NCBI RefSeq assembly: GCF_003986935.1 | Contig: NZ_RJZE01000009.1 | Location: forward strand, 124,001-188,000 | Direction of reading: 5' to 3' | Length of the DNA stretch: 64,000 nt | Source of the DNA: Paraburkholderia kururiensis JCM 10599 = LMG 19447 | GTDB lineage: Bacteria; Pseudomonadota; Gammaproteobacteria; Burkholderiales; Burkholderiaceae | In this document: in pieces, positions 1 through 9,211 of the stretch | Layout: every line of letters starts with the position of its first letter | Numbering within the stretch: position 1 is the first letter of the stretch | Translations under genes and position numbers: made by a program | Notes under the pieces: model-generated | What the model was told of the DNA's origin: nothing | Seen by the model: only the letters and a program-made list of their open reading frames with translations | Databases searched by the model: none

Positions 1-81
1 GCTGATGGGGTCATGGGCCAACGGGCCAGTGGCACCACCTGCGGCCCCCTCTCCCGAAGGTCGGGTTGCTTCGGTCGTCAT
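1..81 (-). CDS. Possible N-terminus of an unidentified gene running off the left edge
   Basis: Reading leftward from an ATG at 81 there is an open frame of 27 codons (starting MTTEATRPSGEG) that leaves the window without a stop. An AAGGA-like ribosome site lies about 12 nt upstream, which is a loose fit. The fragment is rich in Gly, Ala and Pro, as flexible N-termini often are. Nothing identifies a family. It points the same way as the next genes to the right. It could also be chance in GC-rich DNA. Confidence 0.4.
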   Translation of the reverse strand, partial: MTTEATRPSGEGAAGGATGPLAHDPIS

Positions 82-282
82 GATGGTTGTTGTCCTTGTA
101 AAGTGAGTGTCAGAGAGAGCGCCGCCGGCGCGCCTGCGGTTACGCAACGGCTGCACGGCTGCATGGCCGCGATGGTGGCAATGCAGTGGCGATACGGCGG
201 CAAATGAGGTAGCAATGAGGCGGCAAATGGGGCGGAAAGTGGGGCGGAACCGCGGAGCGCACGTTCTGCCCGATGGGCTCGC
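82..282. other. Non-coding stretch with an 11-bp direct repeat
   Basis: No convincing gene is seen here. GGCGGCAAATG occurs at 196-206 and again at 219-229, inside a G-rich stretch (about 196-247) of related short motifs. Overlapping open frames on both strands look like GC-driven artefacts. Confidence 0.4.
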
Positions 283-708
283 TCAACTTTCCAGTTTCGC
301 GTCCATCGTGATGGTGGCGTTCAGCACTTTCGAGACCGGGCACCCCGCCTTTGCATCGGCCGTGGCCTTGTCGAATGCAGCCTTGTCGCCGCCCGGAATC
401 TTCACGGTCACGTCGAGGTGCACGGCGGTAATGGCGAAGCCTGCCCCCGCCTTGTCGAGCGTGACGGTCGCGGTGGTCCCGATGCGCTCCGGCTTGATGC
501 CGGCCTTGCCGAGTTCGGCGGACAACGCCATCGAAAAGCAGCCGGCGTGCGCTGCCGCAATCAGTTCCTCGGGATTGGTGCCGATGCCGTTTTCGAAGCG
601 CGTCGAAAACGAATACTGGGTGTCCTCGAGGACGCCGCTATCGGTGGAAATGGAGCCCTTGCCGTCCTGCAGGCCGCCTTGCCAGACTGCCGATGCCTTG
701 CGCTTCAT
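283..708 (-). CDS. OsmC family peroxiredoxin
   Basis: A 141-residue protein of the OsmC/Ohr superfamily, thiol peroxidases that reduce organic hydroperoxides in the cytoplasm. The two redox cysteines expected for the family are present: C57 in the AAHAGCFSMAL segment and C123 in AGCPVSKVLN. This spacing and the 'NPEELIAAAHAGC' context match the OsmC branch more than Ohr. The start at 708 is preceded by a GGAGAG ribosome site; an in-frame ATG further upstream would add 36 residues unlike the family. It stands alone, with 225 bp to the next gene upstream. The family assignment is secure, the physiological substrate is not. Confidence 0.9.
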   Translation of the reverse strand: MKRKASAVWQGGLQDGKGSISTDSGVLEDTQYSFSTRFENGIGTNPEELIAAAHAGCFSMALSAELGKAGIKPERIGTTATVTLDKAGAGFAITAVHLDVTVKIPGGDKAAFDKATADAKAGCPVSKVLNATITMDAKLES

Positions 709-933
709 CGCACTCTCCAGTGTGTGCCGCGCCGGCGGGGCCCGTCTCGCGCAAGCGATGCCCGCCGCAACGGTCGCGCCCTGGGGGAGTGGCGCAGGCA
801 TCGATCGCAGGCACACACGCCGGCGAGCGTGGGCGCGAACCGGACTTCATCATAGGCGGTTCTTCCCGATGCTGTGTTTTCGGCGCCCGCTGCAGAATCT
901 TTCCGGTCGGTCCGGCCCCGCCGTGAACCTGCA

Positions 934-1488
934 CTATTCTTCGAACGGCAACGTGTCCTGCCCCTGGGCGCGCATCTCGAAGACGTTCAGCGTCATCGCG
1001 ACCAGCGCGTAGTAGCCAAGCAGGCCGACCAGGTTGATCACCACTTCATGGCCGAAGCGGGCCACGGCCTTCGCGTAGGTGGCATCGGAAACGCGCTTCA
1101 TGTCGTAGAGTTCCGACGCGAAGGCGTGGATTAATGCATCGTCGGGATCGTCGAATTCGGGGGGGTTGCCCTGGCGCAGTGCCTCGGCGAGCGCCGGCGG
1201 CACCCCGGCTTCGAGCGCGATCGGATAGTGGATGTGCCACTCGGCCTGTGCACGCCAGCGTGCCGCCGTCACGAGAATCGCGAGTTCGGAAAGCCGCAGC
1301 GGCAGCCCCGTCTGATAACGGCAAAAGGCGCCGAGGCGCTGTGCGTGCTGAGCCAGTGCCGGGCTGTGGATCCAGCCGAGAAACGGGCCGTTGAGATTGC
1401 CGCGCGGGCCGGAGAGGATCTCGTCGAGCACGGCGCGCTGCGCGGGCGTTGCGTGCGAGAGATCGAATGGGGGAAGACGTTCGCTCAT
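934..1488 (-). CDS. Carboxymuconolactone decarboxylase (CMD) family protein without CxxC
   Basis: A 184-residue alpha-helical protein of the AhpD/CMD superfamily. The ARWRAQAEWHIHYPIA segment lies where AhpD carries CxxC followed by His; here the cysteines are absent and the EWxxH pattern of the non-redox branch is present. It is therefore unlikely to be an alkylhydroperoxidase. Real members act on gamma-carboxymuconolactone or have no known substrate. The start at 1488 is preferred because the extra 30 upstream residues are Cys/Arg-rich and unlike the family. No aromatic ring-cleavage genes are adjacent, so the job is open. Confidence 0.8.
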   Translation of the reverse strand: MSERLPPFDLSHATPAQRAVLDEILSGPRGNLNGPFLGWIHSPALAQHAQRLGAFCRYQTGLPLRLSELAILVTAARWRAQAEWHIHYPIALEAGVPPALAEALRQGNPPEFDDPDDALIHAFASELYDMKRVSDATYAKAVARFGHEVVINLVGLLGYYALVAMTLNVFEMRAQGQDTLPFEE

Positions 1489-1631
1489 GAATGGCAGTGC
1501 CTTGACTGAAAAGGTTCGCTTCGCCTGAATCACGCGGCCGCATATCGGCACAACATGCCGGCAACATACCGCAGACATACCGCAGATAGAGAGCCGCGCA
1601 GACAGCCGCTCGCAGCATCATGCACTGCCGT

Positions 1632-2981
1632 TCAGCAAGTTCCGGTCGCGACGCCGCTCTTTCGCAACGCGGCTTCGATCGCTTCGGCGAGGCGTTCGAC
1701 GATCGTGTCGATGTCAGTGGCCGTGCAGATGAACGGCGGCGCCAGCAGCACATGGTCGCCGAACCTGCCATCCACCGTGCCGCCCATGGGATACACCATC
1801 AGACCGCGCGAAAATGCCTCGCGCTTGATCGCGGCATGCAGTTTGAGTGCAGGATCGAACGGCGCTTTCGATGCACGATCGTGCACCAGTTCGACACCCA
1901 CGAAGAGCCCGCGGCCCCGCACGTCGCCGACATACGGATGCCGCGCGTAACGTTCGAGCAAGCGGCCGCGCAGTTGCTCTCCCCTCGCCTGCACGTTGTC
2001 GAGCAGGCGATCCTCCGCGACTACGCGCTGCACTTCCAGTGCCGCCGCGCAGGCGGTGGCATGACCGATGTAGGTGTGGCCGTGCTGAAAATAGCCGGTA
2101 CCGCCCACGATGGTTTCGTAGATGCGCTCGCTCACGAGCGTCGCGCCGATCGGCTGATAACCCGCGCCCAGCCCCTTCGCGATGGTGAGCAGGTCCGGCG
2201 TGACGCCGTCCTCCTCGCACGCGAACAGATGGCCGGTGCGGCCCATGCCGCACATGATCTCGTCGAGAATCAGCAGCACACCGTAGCGGTCACAGACGGC
2301 GCGGATCTTCCGGAAATAGTCGCGCACCGGCGGCACGGCACCCGCTGTGGCGCCCACCACTGTTTCGGCGACGAAGGCCGCCACCGTGTCGGGACCGAGT
2401 TCGAGGATCTTCTGCTCGAGTTCGTCGGCAAGACGCTGTGCGTAGGCGTCGTCGGTTTCTCCGTCGCGCCGCTCTCGGTACGCGAAGCACGGGCTCACAT
2501 GGTGGGACTCGATCAGTAGCGGCAGGAACGGCTCGCGCCGCCAGGCGTTGCCCCCAATCGCAAGCGCGCCCAGCGTGTTGCCGTGATAGCTCTGACGCCG
2601 CGCAATGAAGTGGCGGCGCGCCGGCTCGCCGCGTTCCACGAAGTACTGGCGCGCGAGCTTGAGCGCGGCTTCGATGGCCTCGGAGCCGCCCGAAACGAAA
2701 TACACATGGCGAAGCCCTTGCGGCGCGGCGGCGGCAAGCCGGTCAGCAAGCGCCTCGGCAGCTTCGTTCGTGAAGAACGAGGTATGCGCATAAGGCAGTT
2801 GCCGCGCCTGCTGCGCAATCGCCTCGATCACACGCGGATGGCTATGGCCGAGGCATGAAACGGCCGCGCCGCCGCTTGCATCGATATAGCGCTTGCCCGT
2901 CGAATCGATGATCTCGATACCCTCGCCGGCTACGGCGACGGGCAGCGGCTGCTTCGGCATGCGGTGAAAGACGGTAGACAT
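1632..2981 (-). CDS. Class III PLP-dependent aminotransferase
   Basis: A 449-residue fold-type I aminotransferase of the class III (omega-aminotransferase) family. It carries the 'LILDEIMCGMGRTG' PLP-phenol segment and the Schiff-base lysine in TIAKGLGAGYQPIG. Such enzymes move an amino group from an omega-amine, beta-alanine or similar donor to pyruvate or 2-oxoglutarate. The start at 2981 has a GGAGGA ribosome site; an ATG six codons earlier lies inside that region and is less likely. An RpiR regulator lies 235 bp upstream on the same strand, with an inverted repeat between them, which suggests the two are linked. Substrate cannot be read from sequence. Confidence 0.9.
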   Translation of the reverse strand: MSTVFHRMPKQPLPVAVAGEGIEIIDSTGKRYIDASGGAAVSCLGHSHPRVIEAIAQQARQLPYAHTSFFTNEAAEALADRLAAAAPQGLRHVYFVSGGSEAIEAALKLARQYFVERGEPARRHFIARRQSYHGNTLGALAIGGNAWRREPFLPLLIESHHVSPCFAYRERRDGETDDAYAQRLADELEQKILELGPDTVAAFVAETVVGATAGAVPPVRDYFRKIRAVCDRYGVLLILDEIMCGMGRTGHLFACEEDGVTPDLLTIAKGLGAGYQPIGATLVSERIYETIVGGTGYFQHGHTYIGHATACAAALEVQRVVAEDRLLDNVQARGEQLRGRLLERYARHPYVGDVRGRGLFVGVELVHDRASKAPFDPALKLHAAIKREAFSRGLMVYPMGGTVDGRFGDHVLLAPPFICTATDIDTIVERLAEAIEAALRKSGVATGTC

Positions 2982-3013
2982 GCGGCTCCTCCGTTGCATT
3001 GCCGCACTGTATC

Positions 3014-3027
3014 ACAACATTTGTTGT
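3014..3027. promoter_or_regulatory. Inverted repeat ACAACA-TT-TGTTGT upstream of the aminotransferase
   Basis: A perfect 6-2-6 inverted repeat lies 33 bp upstream of the aminotransferase start in a locally AT-rich patch. Its position fits an operator, possibly for the RpiR protein encoded just upstream. The link to RpiR is inference. Confidence 0.45.
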
Positions 3028-3216
3028 CAAATGAGATCGAAGCGGCAACACAGGCAAACGCGCGTACGCTCAAACACGACCGAATCTGCGAACCAGGGAG
3101 CAAGAACAGCGCCCGGATGCGGCCATACCGCGCGCGCAAAGCCGCAGGAAAGTGCTTATGAAGAGACGAAGCGTGAAGGACGAAGCAAGCGGGACGGAAC
3201 GTCGAAACGCCGCCTG

Positions 3217-4077
3217 TCAGGGCACGTAGTCGCCTTTCGCGTGCAACGAACGCTCCGCCTGCTCGAGCTGCTCGACAGCACCCGCGCCTTCCAGCGCGAG
3301 CAGATGCGCCACGAGCGACTCGGCAATCGCGGTGGCCGCGACGAGCGACGGGAAGAACGACGGGCTCTCATGCGAGAAGATCAGCAACTTGTCGGCGTTG
3401 AGTGCGATGGGCGACACCGCGCTGTCGGTAATCGCAACCAGCTTGCTGCCCTTTTCGAGCGCGGTTTCGGCCACGCGCACCGCTTCCACCGAATACGGCG
3501 CGAAGCTGATCACAACCGTCGCGCTGTCGCGATCGATGGCTCGCAGCTGCATGTCGAGCGTGCCCGCTTCGCCTGTGAGCAACGAAACGGACGAACGGAA
3601 AAACCGGTAGCCATAAACGAGCCCGAAGGCCACCGCATAGCACGACCGGTAACCGGCCACGTGCACGTGGCGCGCGCGACGCAAAATGCGCGCGGCCTCG
3701 ATCAAGGTGCGTTCGTTCTGCGCGGCCGTTACATCGAGATTGTGCTGCTGCGCGACGAGCAGATCGTGTGCGAGCGACTGTTTGGCGTTGCCCGCAACGA
3801 GCGAGCGGGCGCGATTCGTGAGCGGCTCGGGCCGCGTGCGCACGCGCGCCACGAAGAGTTCGCGCATTTCGTTCCAGCCGGGAAAGCCGAGTTGCTGCGC
3901 AAGCCGCACGAGCGACGCCGGCTGCACCTGGGCGCGATCGGCCACCTTGCGCATCGAGAGCACGGCCACTTCGTCGGGATGATCGAGCAGAAACGCCGCG
4001 CCCGTCTGGAATTGCGGGCTCAGCCCGGCAAAGCGGGCACGAATCAGAACGGCGAGCTGGTCGAAGGTATCGGGCAT
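3217..4077 (-). CDS. MurR/RpiR family transcriptional regulator
   Basis: A 286-residue regulator with an N-terminal RpiR-type helix-turn-helix (about residues 5-80, including SMRKVADRAQVQPASLVRLAQQLGF) and a C-terminal SIS sugar-phosphate isomerase-like domain (about 115-250). SIS domains bind phosphosugars or related ligands. The start at 4077 removes nine Arg/Pro-rich residues that precede the conserved MPDTFDQL. It lies between a class III aminotransferase downstream and a glycogen-debranching-type glucosidase upstream, both on the same strand. Either could be its target. The ligand is unknown. Confidence 0.88.
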   Translation of the reverse strand: MPDTFDQLAVLIRARFAGLSPQFQTGAAFLLDHPDEVAVLSMRKVADRAQVQPASLVRLAQQLGFPGWNEMRELFVARVRTRPEPLTNRARSLVAGNAKQSLAHDLLVAQQHNLDVTAAQNERTLIEAARILRRARHVHVAGYRSCYAVAFGLVYGYRFFRSSVSLLTGEAGTLDMQLRAIDRDSATVVISFAPYSVEAVRVAETALEKGSKLVAITDSAVSPIALNADKLLIFSHESPSFFPSLVAATAIAESLVAHLLALEGAGAVEQLEQAERSLHAKGDYVP

Positions 4078-4201
4078 GCGGCGACAGCGAAGTGGCGGCG
4101 GCAACGAATGGTATCACCGGGGCATCGGGCGACATGCAAGACTCCGTGCGTGAGCGGCCTTGAGTTGCGCCGCCCACGTTCACCGGAATGCGAACGTGCC
4201 C

Positions 4202-6502
4202 CTACAGCACCGCGACAACCTTCACGTCGCCCTTGTCCGCCGATGCCACGACCTTGCCGTCCATACGCCGGAACACGATGGAGACCGAGCCCTCGCCCAC
4301 CTGCAGGTCGCCGACTTCGATCCAGTCGATGCCCTCGGGCAGCATGGGCTGCTCGATGCGCACCTCGCGGCTCGCGGCGTCGATCGTGATGCCGAGGCAC
4401 GCTTCAAGCATCATGAACGGCGAGCCGGCCGCCCACGCCTGCGGCAGACACGCGACGGGATAAGCCGTAGGCGGTTCGCCGCGGCGGCGCGGGAAGCCAC
4501 AGAAAAGCTCGGGCAGACGCATGTCGAAGGTCACGGCCGCTTCGAACAGCGCCTGCAGCAGCCGCACGGCCACGGCCTTGCCGCCGTAGCGCACGAGACC
4601 GCGCGCACAGAGCGCGTTGTCGTGCGGCCACACGGACCCGTTGTGATACGCCATCGGATTGAAGCGCGGCTGGCCCGCCGCCAGCGTGCGTACGCCCCAG
4701 CCCGTGTGGAACAGCGCGGAGTCGAGCGCGTCCACCACCTGCTTGCCGCGCTCCGGCGCAGGCAAGCCGAACGCGAGCAAATGCCCGGCATTCGATGCGA
4801 GCACACGACACAGTTCGCCGTGGCCATCCAGCGCGATGCCGTAGAAGCCCGATTCGGGCATCCAGTAGCGTTCCTCCACGCACGCGCGAATCTTCGCGGC
4901 GCGTGCGGCCCAGGCGGCGGCGTCCTTACCGAGGCCGCGCAGGGCCGAGAAATGCGCCATCGTGTCGAATGCCGCAGCCGCGTAGGCCTGCACCTCGACG
5001 AGCGCGATTGGGCCTTCGGGAAAGCGGCCGTCCGCGTGGAAGACCGAATCGTGGCTGTCCTTCCAGCCCTGGTTCGCAAGGCCCCCTTCGGACTCGCGCT
5101 GATAATCGAGCAGCCCGAAACGATTGCGATCGCATACGCCGGCCACCCAGTTCGCGGCGCGTTCCAGCGCGGGCCACAGTTCGTCGATGAGCGCGAGGTC
5201 GTGGGTGCGTGCCGCGTAGGCGCCCGCCAGCACGATGAAGAGCGGCGTGGTGTCCACACCGCCGTAGTACTGCGCGAACGGCACTTCGCCCGTGGCCGCC
5301 ATCTCGCTCTTGCGCATCTCATGGATGATCTTGCCGACCGCTGCGTCACGGAACGGCGAGTTCTCGCGCGCCTGGTGCTCGGCCTGAAAGCGCAACACGC
5401 CGCGCGCAAGCGCCGGCTGCATCCAGAGGCTCTGCAGCGCCGTGATGACGGCATCGCGGCCAAACGGAGTGGAGAACCACGGAATGCCCGCGTACGGATA
5501 CGGACCGCTTGCCAGATCGGTCGTGAGGAGACCCAGGTCGGCAAGCGAACGCTCGATCCACCCGTTGAAGAGCGGATTGCTGGAACGCACGCGCGCCGTC
5601 GTGCGCCTGCGCTCGCGCATGACGAGGTGGGCATCCACCATCGCCGCACGCACGGCGGCCCGGCCCACACGCGGGCGCGCCGCGTCGATCTGCGAGAGGT
5701 GCGCCTCGCTCACGAGATGCGCGGGCTGCACCGGTCCCGCGCTCGGCGTGTCGCGCGGTGCGTCGGGCAGCGCCTCCACGTGCACCGAAACCGACAGATA
5801 GACCGATACGCACGCCTGCGCCGGCAGCCGCACGGAATAATCGGCGCGGTCGCCGAACAGCTTGTCGGGCGCGGGCGAAAACGCGATGCGCACACGCCGT
5901 GCCACACGGTCGAGCCCGATATAGTCGAGCCGCACTTCGTCGTTCTCGATGCGTGCGGGCTCGATACTGCCGCGCTTCTCGCGTTTCAGGCCGCGCACTT
6001 CGAACATGTCGCGAAAGTCGCTCGCGAACGAGATGGAAAGCGGCACGACAGCGTCGCTCGTGCCGTAGTTGGTGAGTTCGATCGCCTCGTTGAGCACGGT
6101 GCCCGAGAGCACGCGCACACGCTGAACGTGGATTACGCCTTCGGGGGTGCTGCTGCCGCCGAGCGGTGGCAGCGGCCGGTTGGTGAGATGCGCGGTGAAC
6201 GCCGTGTTGTCGTTGCTGACGCTGCCTGAGAGCAGCGACGGCGCGCGCCCGCCGAAGGTGAGCCTCAGCGACGAGAGCACGCGCGTGTCGTTGACGAAGA
6301 GACCGTCGTCGTGGCCCGTGATGTCACCCAGCGAGTCGTTGACGATAAACGTGTCGCCGGACTTCAGCACGTGCTGGGTCATGCTGGCGACATGCGCGGC
6401 CTCTGTCGGGATGAACGCGCCGTCTGCATCGTGCTGGGGAGACGGGGCGTGGTCCACGCCCCCTGCGTGCGTTACACCGCCGAGTGCTTCTGGATCCTGC
6501 AT
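4202..6502 (-). CDS. Amylo-alpha-1,6-glucosidase (glycogen debranching-type)
   Basis: A 766-residue protein with an N-terminal glycogen-debranching beta-sandwich domain (about residues 45-240, GDTFIVNDSLGDI) and a C-terminal six-hairpin (alpha/alpha)6 barrel (about 310-700, with GIPWFSTPFGRDA and MAYHNGSVWPHDN). The GRDA and WPHDN motifs are typical of the catalytic cleft of this family. It would hydrolyse alpha-1,6-linked glucose in glycogen or a related oligosaccharide. No signal peptide is visible, so a cytoplasmic site is likely. No glgX, glgB or trehalose genes are adjacent. The first 40 residues are low-complexity, so the true start might be a later Met. Confidence 0.85.
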   Translation of the reverse strand: MQDPEALGGVTHAGGVDHAPSPQHDADGAFIPTEAAHVASMTQHVLKSGDTFIVNDSLGDITGHDDGLFVNDTRVLSSLRLTFGGRAPSLLSGSVSNDNTAFTAHLTNRPLPPLGGSSTPEGVIHVQRVRVLSGTVLNEAIELTNYGTSDAVVPLSISFASDFRDMFEVRGLKREKRGSIEPARIENDEVRLDYIGLDRVARRVRIAFSPAPDKLFGDRADYSVRLPAQACVSVYLSVSVHVEALPDAPRDTPSAGPVQPAHLVSEAHLSQIDAARPRVGRAAVRAAMVDAHLVMRERRRTTARVRSSNPLFNGWIERSLADLGLLTTDLASGPYPYAGIPWFSTPFGRDAVITALQSLWMQPALARGVLRFQAEHQARENSPFRDAAVGKIIHEMRKSEMAATGEVPFAQYYGGVDTTPLFIVLAGAYAARTHDLALIDELWPALERAANWVAGVCDRNRFGLLDYQRESEGGLANQGWKDSHDSVFHADGRFPEGPIALVEVQAYAAAAFDTMAHFSALRGLGKDAAAWAARAAKIRACVEERYWMPESGFYGIALDGHGELCRVLASNAGHLLAFGLPAPERGKQVVDALDSALFHTGWGVRTLAAGQPRFNPMAYHNGSVWPHDNALCARGLVRYGGKAVAVRLLQALFEAAVTFDMRLPELFCGFPRRRGEPPTAYPVACLPQAWAAGSPFMMLEACLGITIDAASREVRIEQPMLPEGIDWIEVGDLQVGEGSVSIVFRRMDGKVVASADKGDVKVVAVL

Positions 6503-6632
6503 TGCATCGCTCCTGTGCCGTGTCTGCCGAATGCATCGCGTGCGCCGCGTTTAGCCGACGCACGCCGCCGATTGTAGAGGCTTCGAGCAGAGGGAGCGAT
6601 TTTGGTTCAGAGCAATGCGGTGACGGCCTCGA

Positions 6633-7934
6633 TTACCGCTTCGCGATCGGCTTCGCCTCGCGCGGCGTGGCGCCGATGAACAGCTGGCGCGGACGGCCGA
6701 TCTTCTGCTCAGGGTCGGCGATCATTTCGTTCCACTGCGCGATCCAGCCCACCGTGCGTGCCATCGCGAAGATGCAGGTGAACATCGAGGTCGGAATGCC
6801 CAGCGCGCGCTGCACGATGCCCGAGTAGAAGTCCACGTTCGGGTACAGCTTGCGCGACACGAAGTATTCGTCTTCCAGCGCGATCTTTTCGAGCTGCATC
6901 GCGAGCTTGAAGAGCGGGTCGTCGTGCAGGCCCAGTTCTTCCAGCACTTCGTGGCACGTCTCGCGCATCAGCTTCGCGCGCGGGTCGTAGTTCTTGTAGA
7001 CGCGGTGGCCAAAGCCCATCAGCTTCACGCCCGAGTTCTTGTCCTTCACCTGGCGGATGAATTCGGGAATGTTGTCCGGCGAGCCGATCTCTTCGAGCAT
7101 GTTGAGCGCCGCTTCGTTGGCGCCGCCGTGTGCCGGGCCCCAGAGACACGCGATACCGGCCGCGATACACGCAAACGGGTTCGCGCCCGACGAGCCCGCG
7201 AGACGCACCGTCGAGGTCGATGCGTTCTGCTCGTGGTCCGCGTGCAGAATGAGGATGCGGTCGAGCGCGCGCACCAGCACGTCGTTGACCTTGTACTCCT
7301 CGCACGGGTTCGAGAACATCATGCGCATGAAGTTCGCGCTGTACGAGAGGTCATCGCGCGGATACACGAACGGTTGACCGATGCTGTACTTGTACGCCAT
7401 CGCCACCAGCGTGGGCAGCTTGGCGATCATGCGGATCGCCGACACGTCGCGATGACGCGGGTTATTGATGTCGAGCGAGTCGTGGTAGAAGGCCGAGAGT
7501 GCGCCCACCGCGGCCACGAGAATCGACATCGGGTGCGCGTCGCGACGGAAGCCGCGGAAAAAGAGATGCATCTGCTCGTGGACCATCGTGTGGCTCGTGA
7601 CGGTCTTCACGAACTCGTCCTTCTGGGCCTGGTTGGGCAATTCGCCCTTGAGCAGCAGGTAGCAGGTTTCGAGGAAGTCGGCGTTTTGCGCGAGGTTGTC
7701 GATCGGGTAGCCGCGGTACAGCAGTTCGCCCTTGTCCCCGTCGATGTACGTGATCGCCGAATTGCACGCCGCCGTCGACATGAAGCCCGGGTCGTACGTG
7801 AATTTGCCGGTCTGGCCGTACAGTTTGCGGATGTCGATGACGTCCGGGCCCAACGTGCCCTTGTAGACGGGCAGCTCGATGGTCTGGTCGCTATCGGAAA
7901 AGCGCAGCGTGGCGTGCGTGTTCGATTCGTTCAT
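6633..7934 (-). CDS. gltA: Citrate synthase
   Basis: A 433-residue type II (hexameric, Gram-negative) citrate synthase that condenses acetyl-CoA and oxaloacetate. Family landmarks include [32 protein letters not shown] with its active-site His, and [14 protein letters not shown]. Length matches E. coli GltA. The start at 7934 follows an AAGGA ribosome site; the ATG 44 codons earlier would add an Arg-rich tail. The gene is not beside sdhCDAB here, its common neighbours in relatives, so the window may hold a second copy or a relocated gene. Confidence 0.95.
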   Translation of the reverse strand: MNESNTHATLRFSDSDQTIELPVYKGTLGPDVIDIRKLYGQTGKFTYDPGFMSTAACNSAITYIDGDKGELLYRGYPIDNLAQNADFLETCYLLLKGELPNQAQKDEFVKTVTSHTMVHEQMHLFFRGFRRDAHPMSILVAAVGALSAFYHDSLDINNPRHRDVSAIRMIAKLPTLVAMAYKYSIGQPFVYPRDDLSYSANFMRMMFSNPCEEYKVNDVLVRALDRILILHADHEQNASTSTVRLAGSSGANPFACIAAGIACLWGPAHGGANEAALNMLEEIGSPDNIPEFIRQVKDKNSGVKLMGFGHRVYKNYDPRAKLMRETCHEVLEELGLHDDPLFKLAMQLEKIALEDEYFVSRKLYPNVDFYSGIVQRALGIPTSMFTCIFAMARTVGWIAQWNEMIADPEQKIGRPRQLFIGATPREAKPIAKR

Positions 7935-8145
7935 CTTCGGAGTCCTTTTTTGCCGGGGCATGAAAGACGCGGTGTGCCGTCGCGCGGGTTGCGGCGACCT
8001 GTCGCGGCTCTGGCCTCGCATTCTAAGGCGAGGAACTGGCCAAATTGATGCTGTGCAACACAACAAACCGTCTCGGGACTCGCAATACTCGAAGCAAGCA
8101 GACTGTAAGCGTCTTGCGCCTTGAAGACGAAGCGCGCATCAGCGC

Positions 8146-9174
8146 TCACATGCCGTGCTCTGGCACCCTCGCCTTCACGCCTGCGATGAACGTATCGACG
8201 TAGCGATTGAACGCCGCGGGATGCGCGAGGTTCATGCCGTGTGACGCGCCCTGCACTGTTTCGCGCCGTGCATCGGGCAGCCACGCGTCGAGCGCGCTGG
8301 CGGTACGCCGAAACATGTCCGGGCTTTTTTCGCCGTCGATCAGCAGGACGGGGCAACGCACGTCGGCAGCGTCCGCTGGCGTATAGGCCGGCAGCGGATC
8401 GCGAAACTGGCGGGCGAGCGTGTGCGCGTTGTCGGTGGCCATGGTGCGGAACGTCGTGGTGCTTTTGGCCCAGAAGCCCGGGCGGCTCACCGAATCGACG
8501 AACAGTTGGAGCCCGGCGTCGACGTGACCGTCCTCGATCAGTTGCGCCGCGCGGGCCCGCAACGCATTCACCGTTTCCGGCAATTGCGCGGGCGGGCGGC
8601 CCTCGATCTGCAACGGACCGCCGGGGTCCGCGAGCGTCAGCGTGCGTACGTGCTGCGGATGCCGCCGTGCGAAATGGAACGACACGCAGCCGCCGCGCGA
8701 ATGGCCCACCACGTGCGCGGGGCCAGCACCGAGGCGCTCCACGAACGCCGCAAGTTCGTCCGCGTGGCGGCTCCAGCTGAAGGGCACGGCGCTCTGCCGG
8801 TCGGCGTCGGGCCAGTAATGCGTGAGACTCACGGCCACGCAGCGATAGCGGGCGGCAAGGCCATCGAGTTGCGGTTGCCAGTAGCGGTAGTCGCACAGCG
8901 AACCGTGCACGAAGAGCAGCAGTTCGCCCCTGCCGGCCTCGACGTAGGGCATGCGTAAGCCGTTGGCGAGCGCAATGAAGGACGGGACGAAAGCCGCGCG
9001 AGCGGAATCGGCTCGAACGGAGTGAGCCAGAGCAAAAGCGGGACGTTGATTCACAGACAAGAGAACGCGCCGCAGCGGGATCGAAACATCCGCTGAAAAT
9101 GGGCGCAGAGACAATGAAGGAACGGCGGATTGTCCCACGGCAACGCTTTGCGCGTGCGACGCGGCTTTCCTCAT
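8146..9174 (-). CDS. Alpha/beta hydrolase
   Basis: An alpha/beta-hydrolase fold protein with oxyanion segment LLLFVHGSLCDYRYW, nucleophile elbow GHSRGG, and a late GASHGMN catalytic His. It resembles generic esterases and lactone hydrolases; the substrate is unknown. The start is uncertain. An ATG at 9174 gives 342 residues but has no good ribosome site, and the first 60 to 90 residues are not conserved-looking, so a GTG near 9054 or an ATG near 8955 could be the true start. A further upstream start would overlap the MreB-like gene. Confidence 0.75.
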   Translation of the reverse strand: MRKAASHAQSVAVGQSAVPSLSLRPFSADVSIPLRRVLLSVNQRPAFALAHSVRADSARAAFVPSFIALANGLRMPYVEAGRGELLLFVHGSLCDYRYWQPQLDGLAARYRCVAVSLTHYWPDADRQSAVPFSWSRHADELAAFVERLGAGPAHVVGHSRGGCVSFHFARRHPQHVRTLTLADPGGPLQIEGRPPAQLPETVNALRARAAQLIEDGHVDAGLQLFVDSVSRPGFWAKSTTTFRTMATDNAHTLARQFRDPLPAYTPADAADVRCPVLLIDGEKSPDMFRRTASALDAWLPDARRETVQGASHGMNLAHPAAFNRYVDTFIAGVKARVPEHGM

Positions 9175-9211
9175 ACCGTGCGGGCGTGCCGGCTGCTCGC
9201 GCCTGTAGCGC

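Noticed and set aside
13..1012. Overlapping + strand frames at the left edge, up to 301 codons
   Set aside because: They run antisense to the OsmC and CMD genes and show no motif.
4160..6229. A 689-codon + strand frame across the debranching enzyme
   Set aside because: Antisense mirror; composition is Arg/His-rich and no motif is seen.
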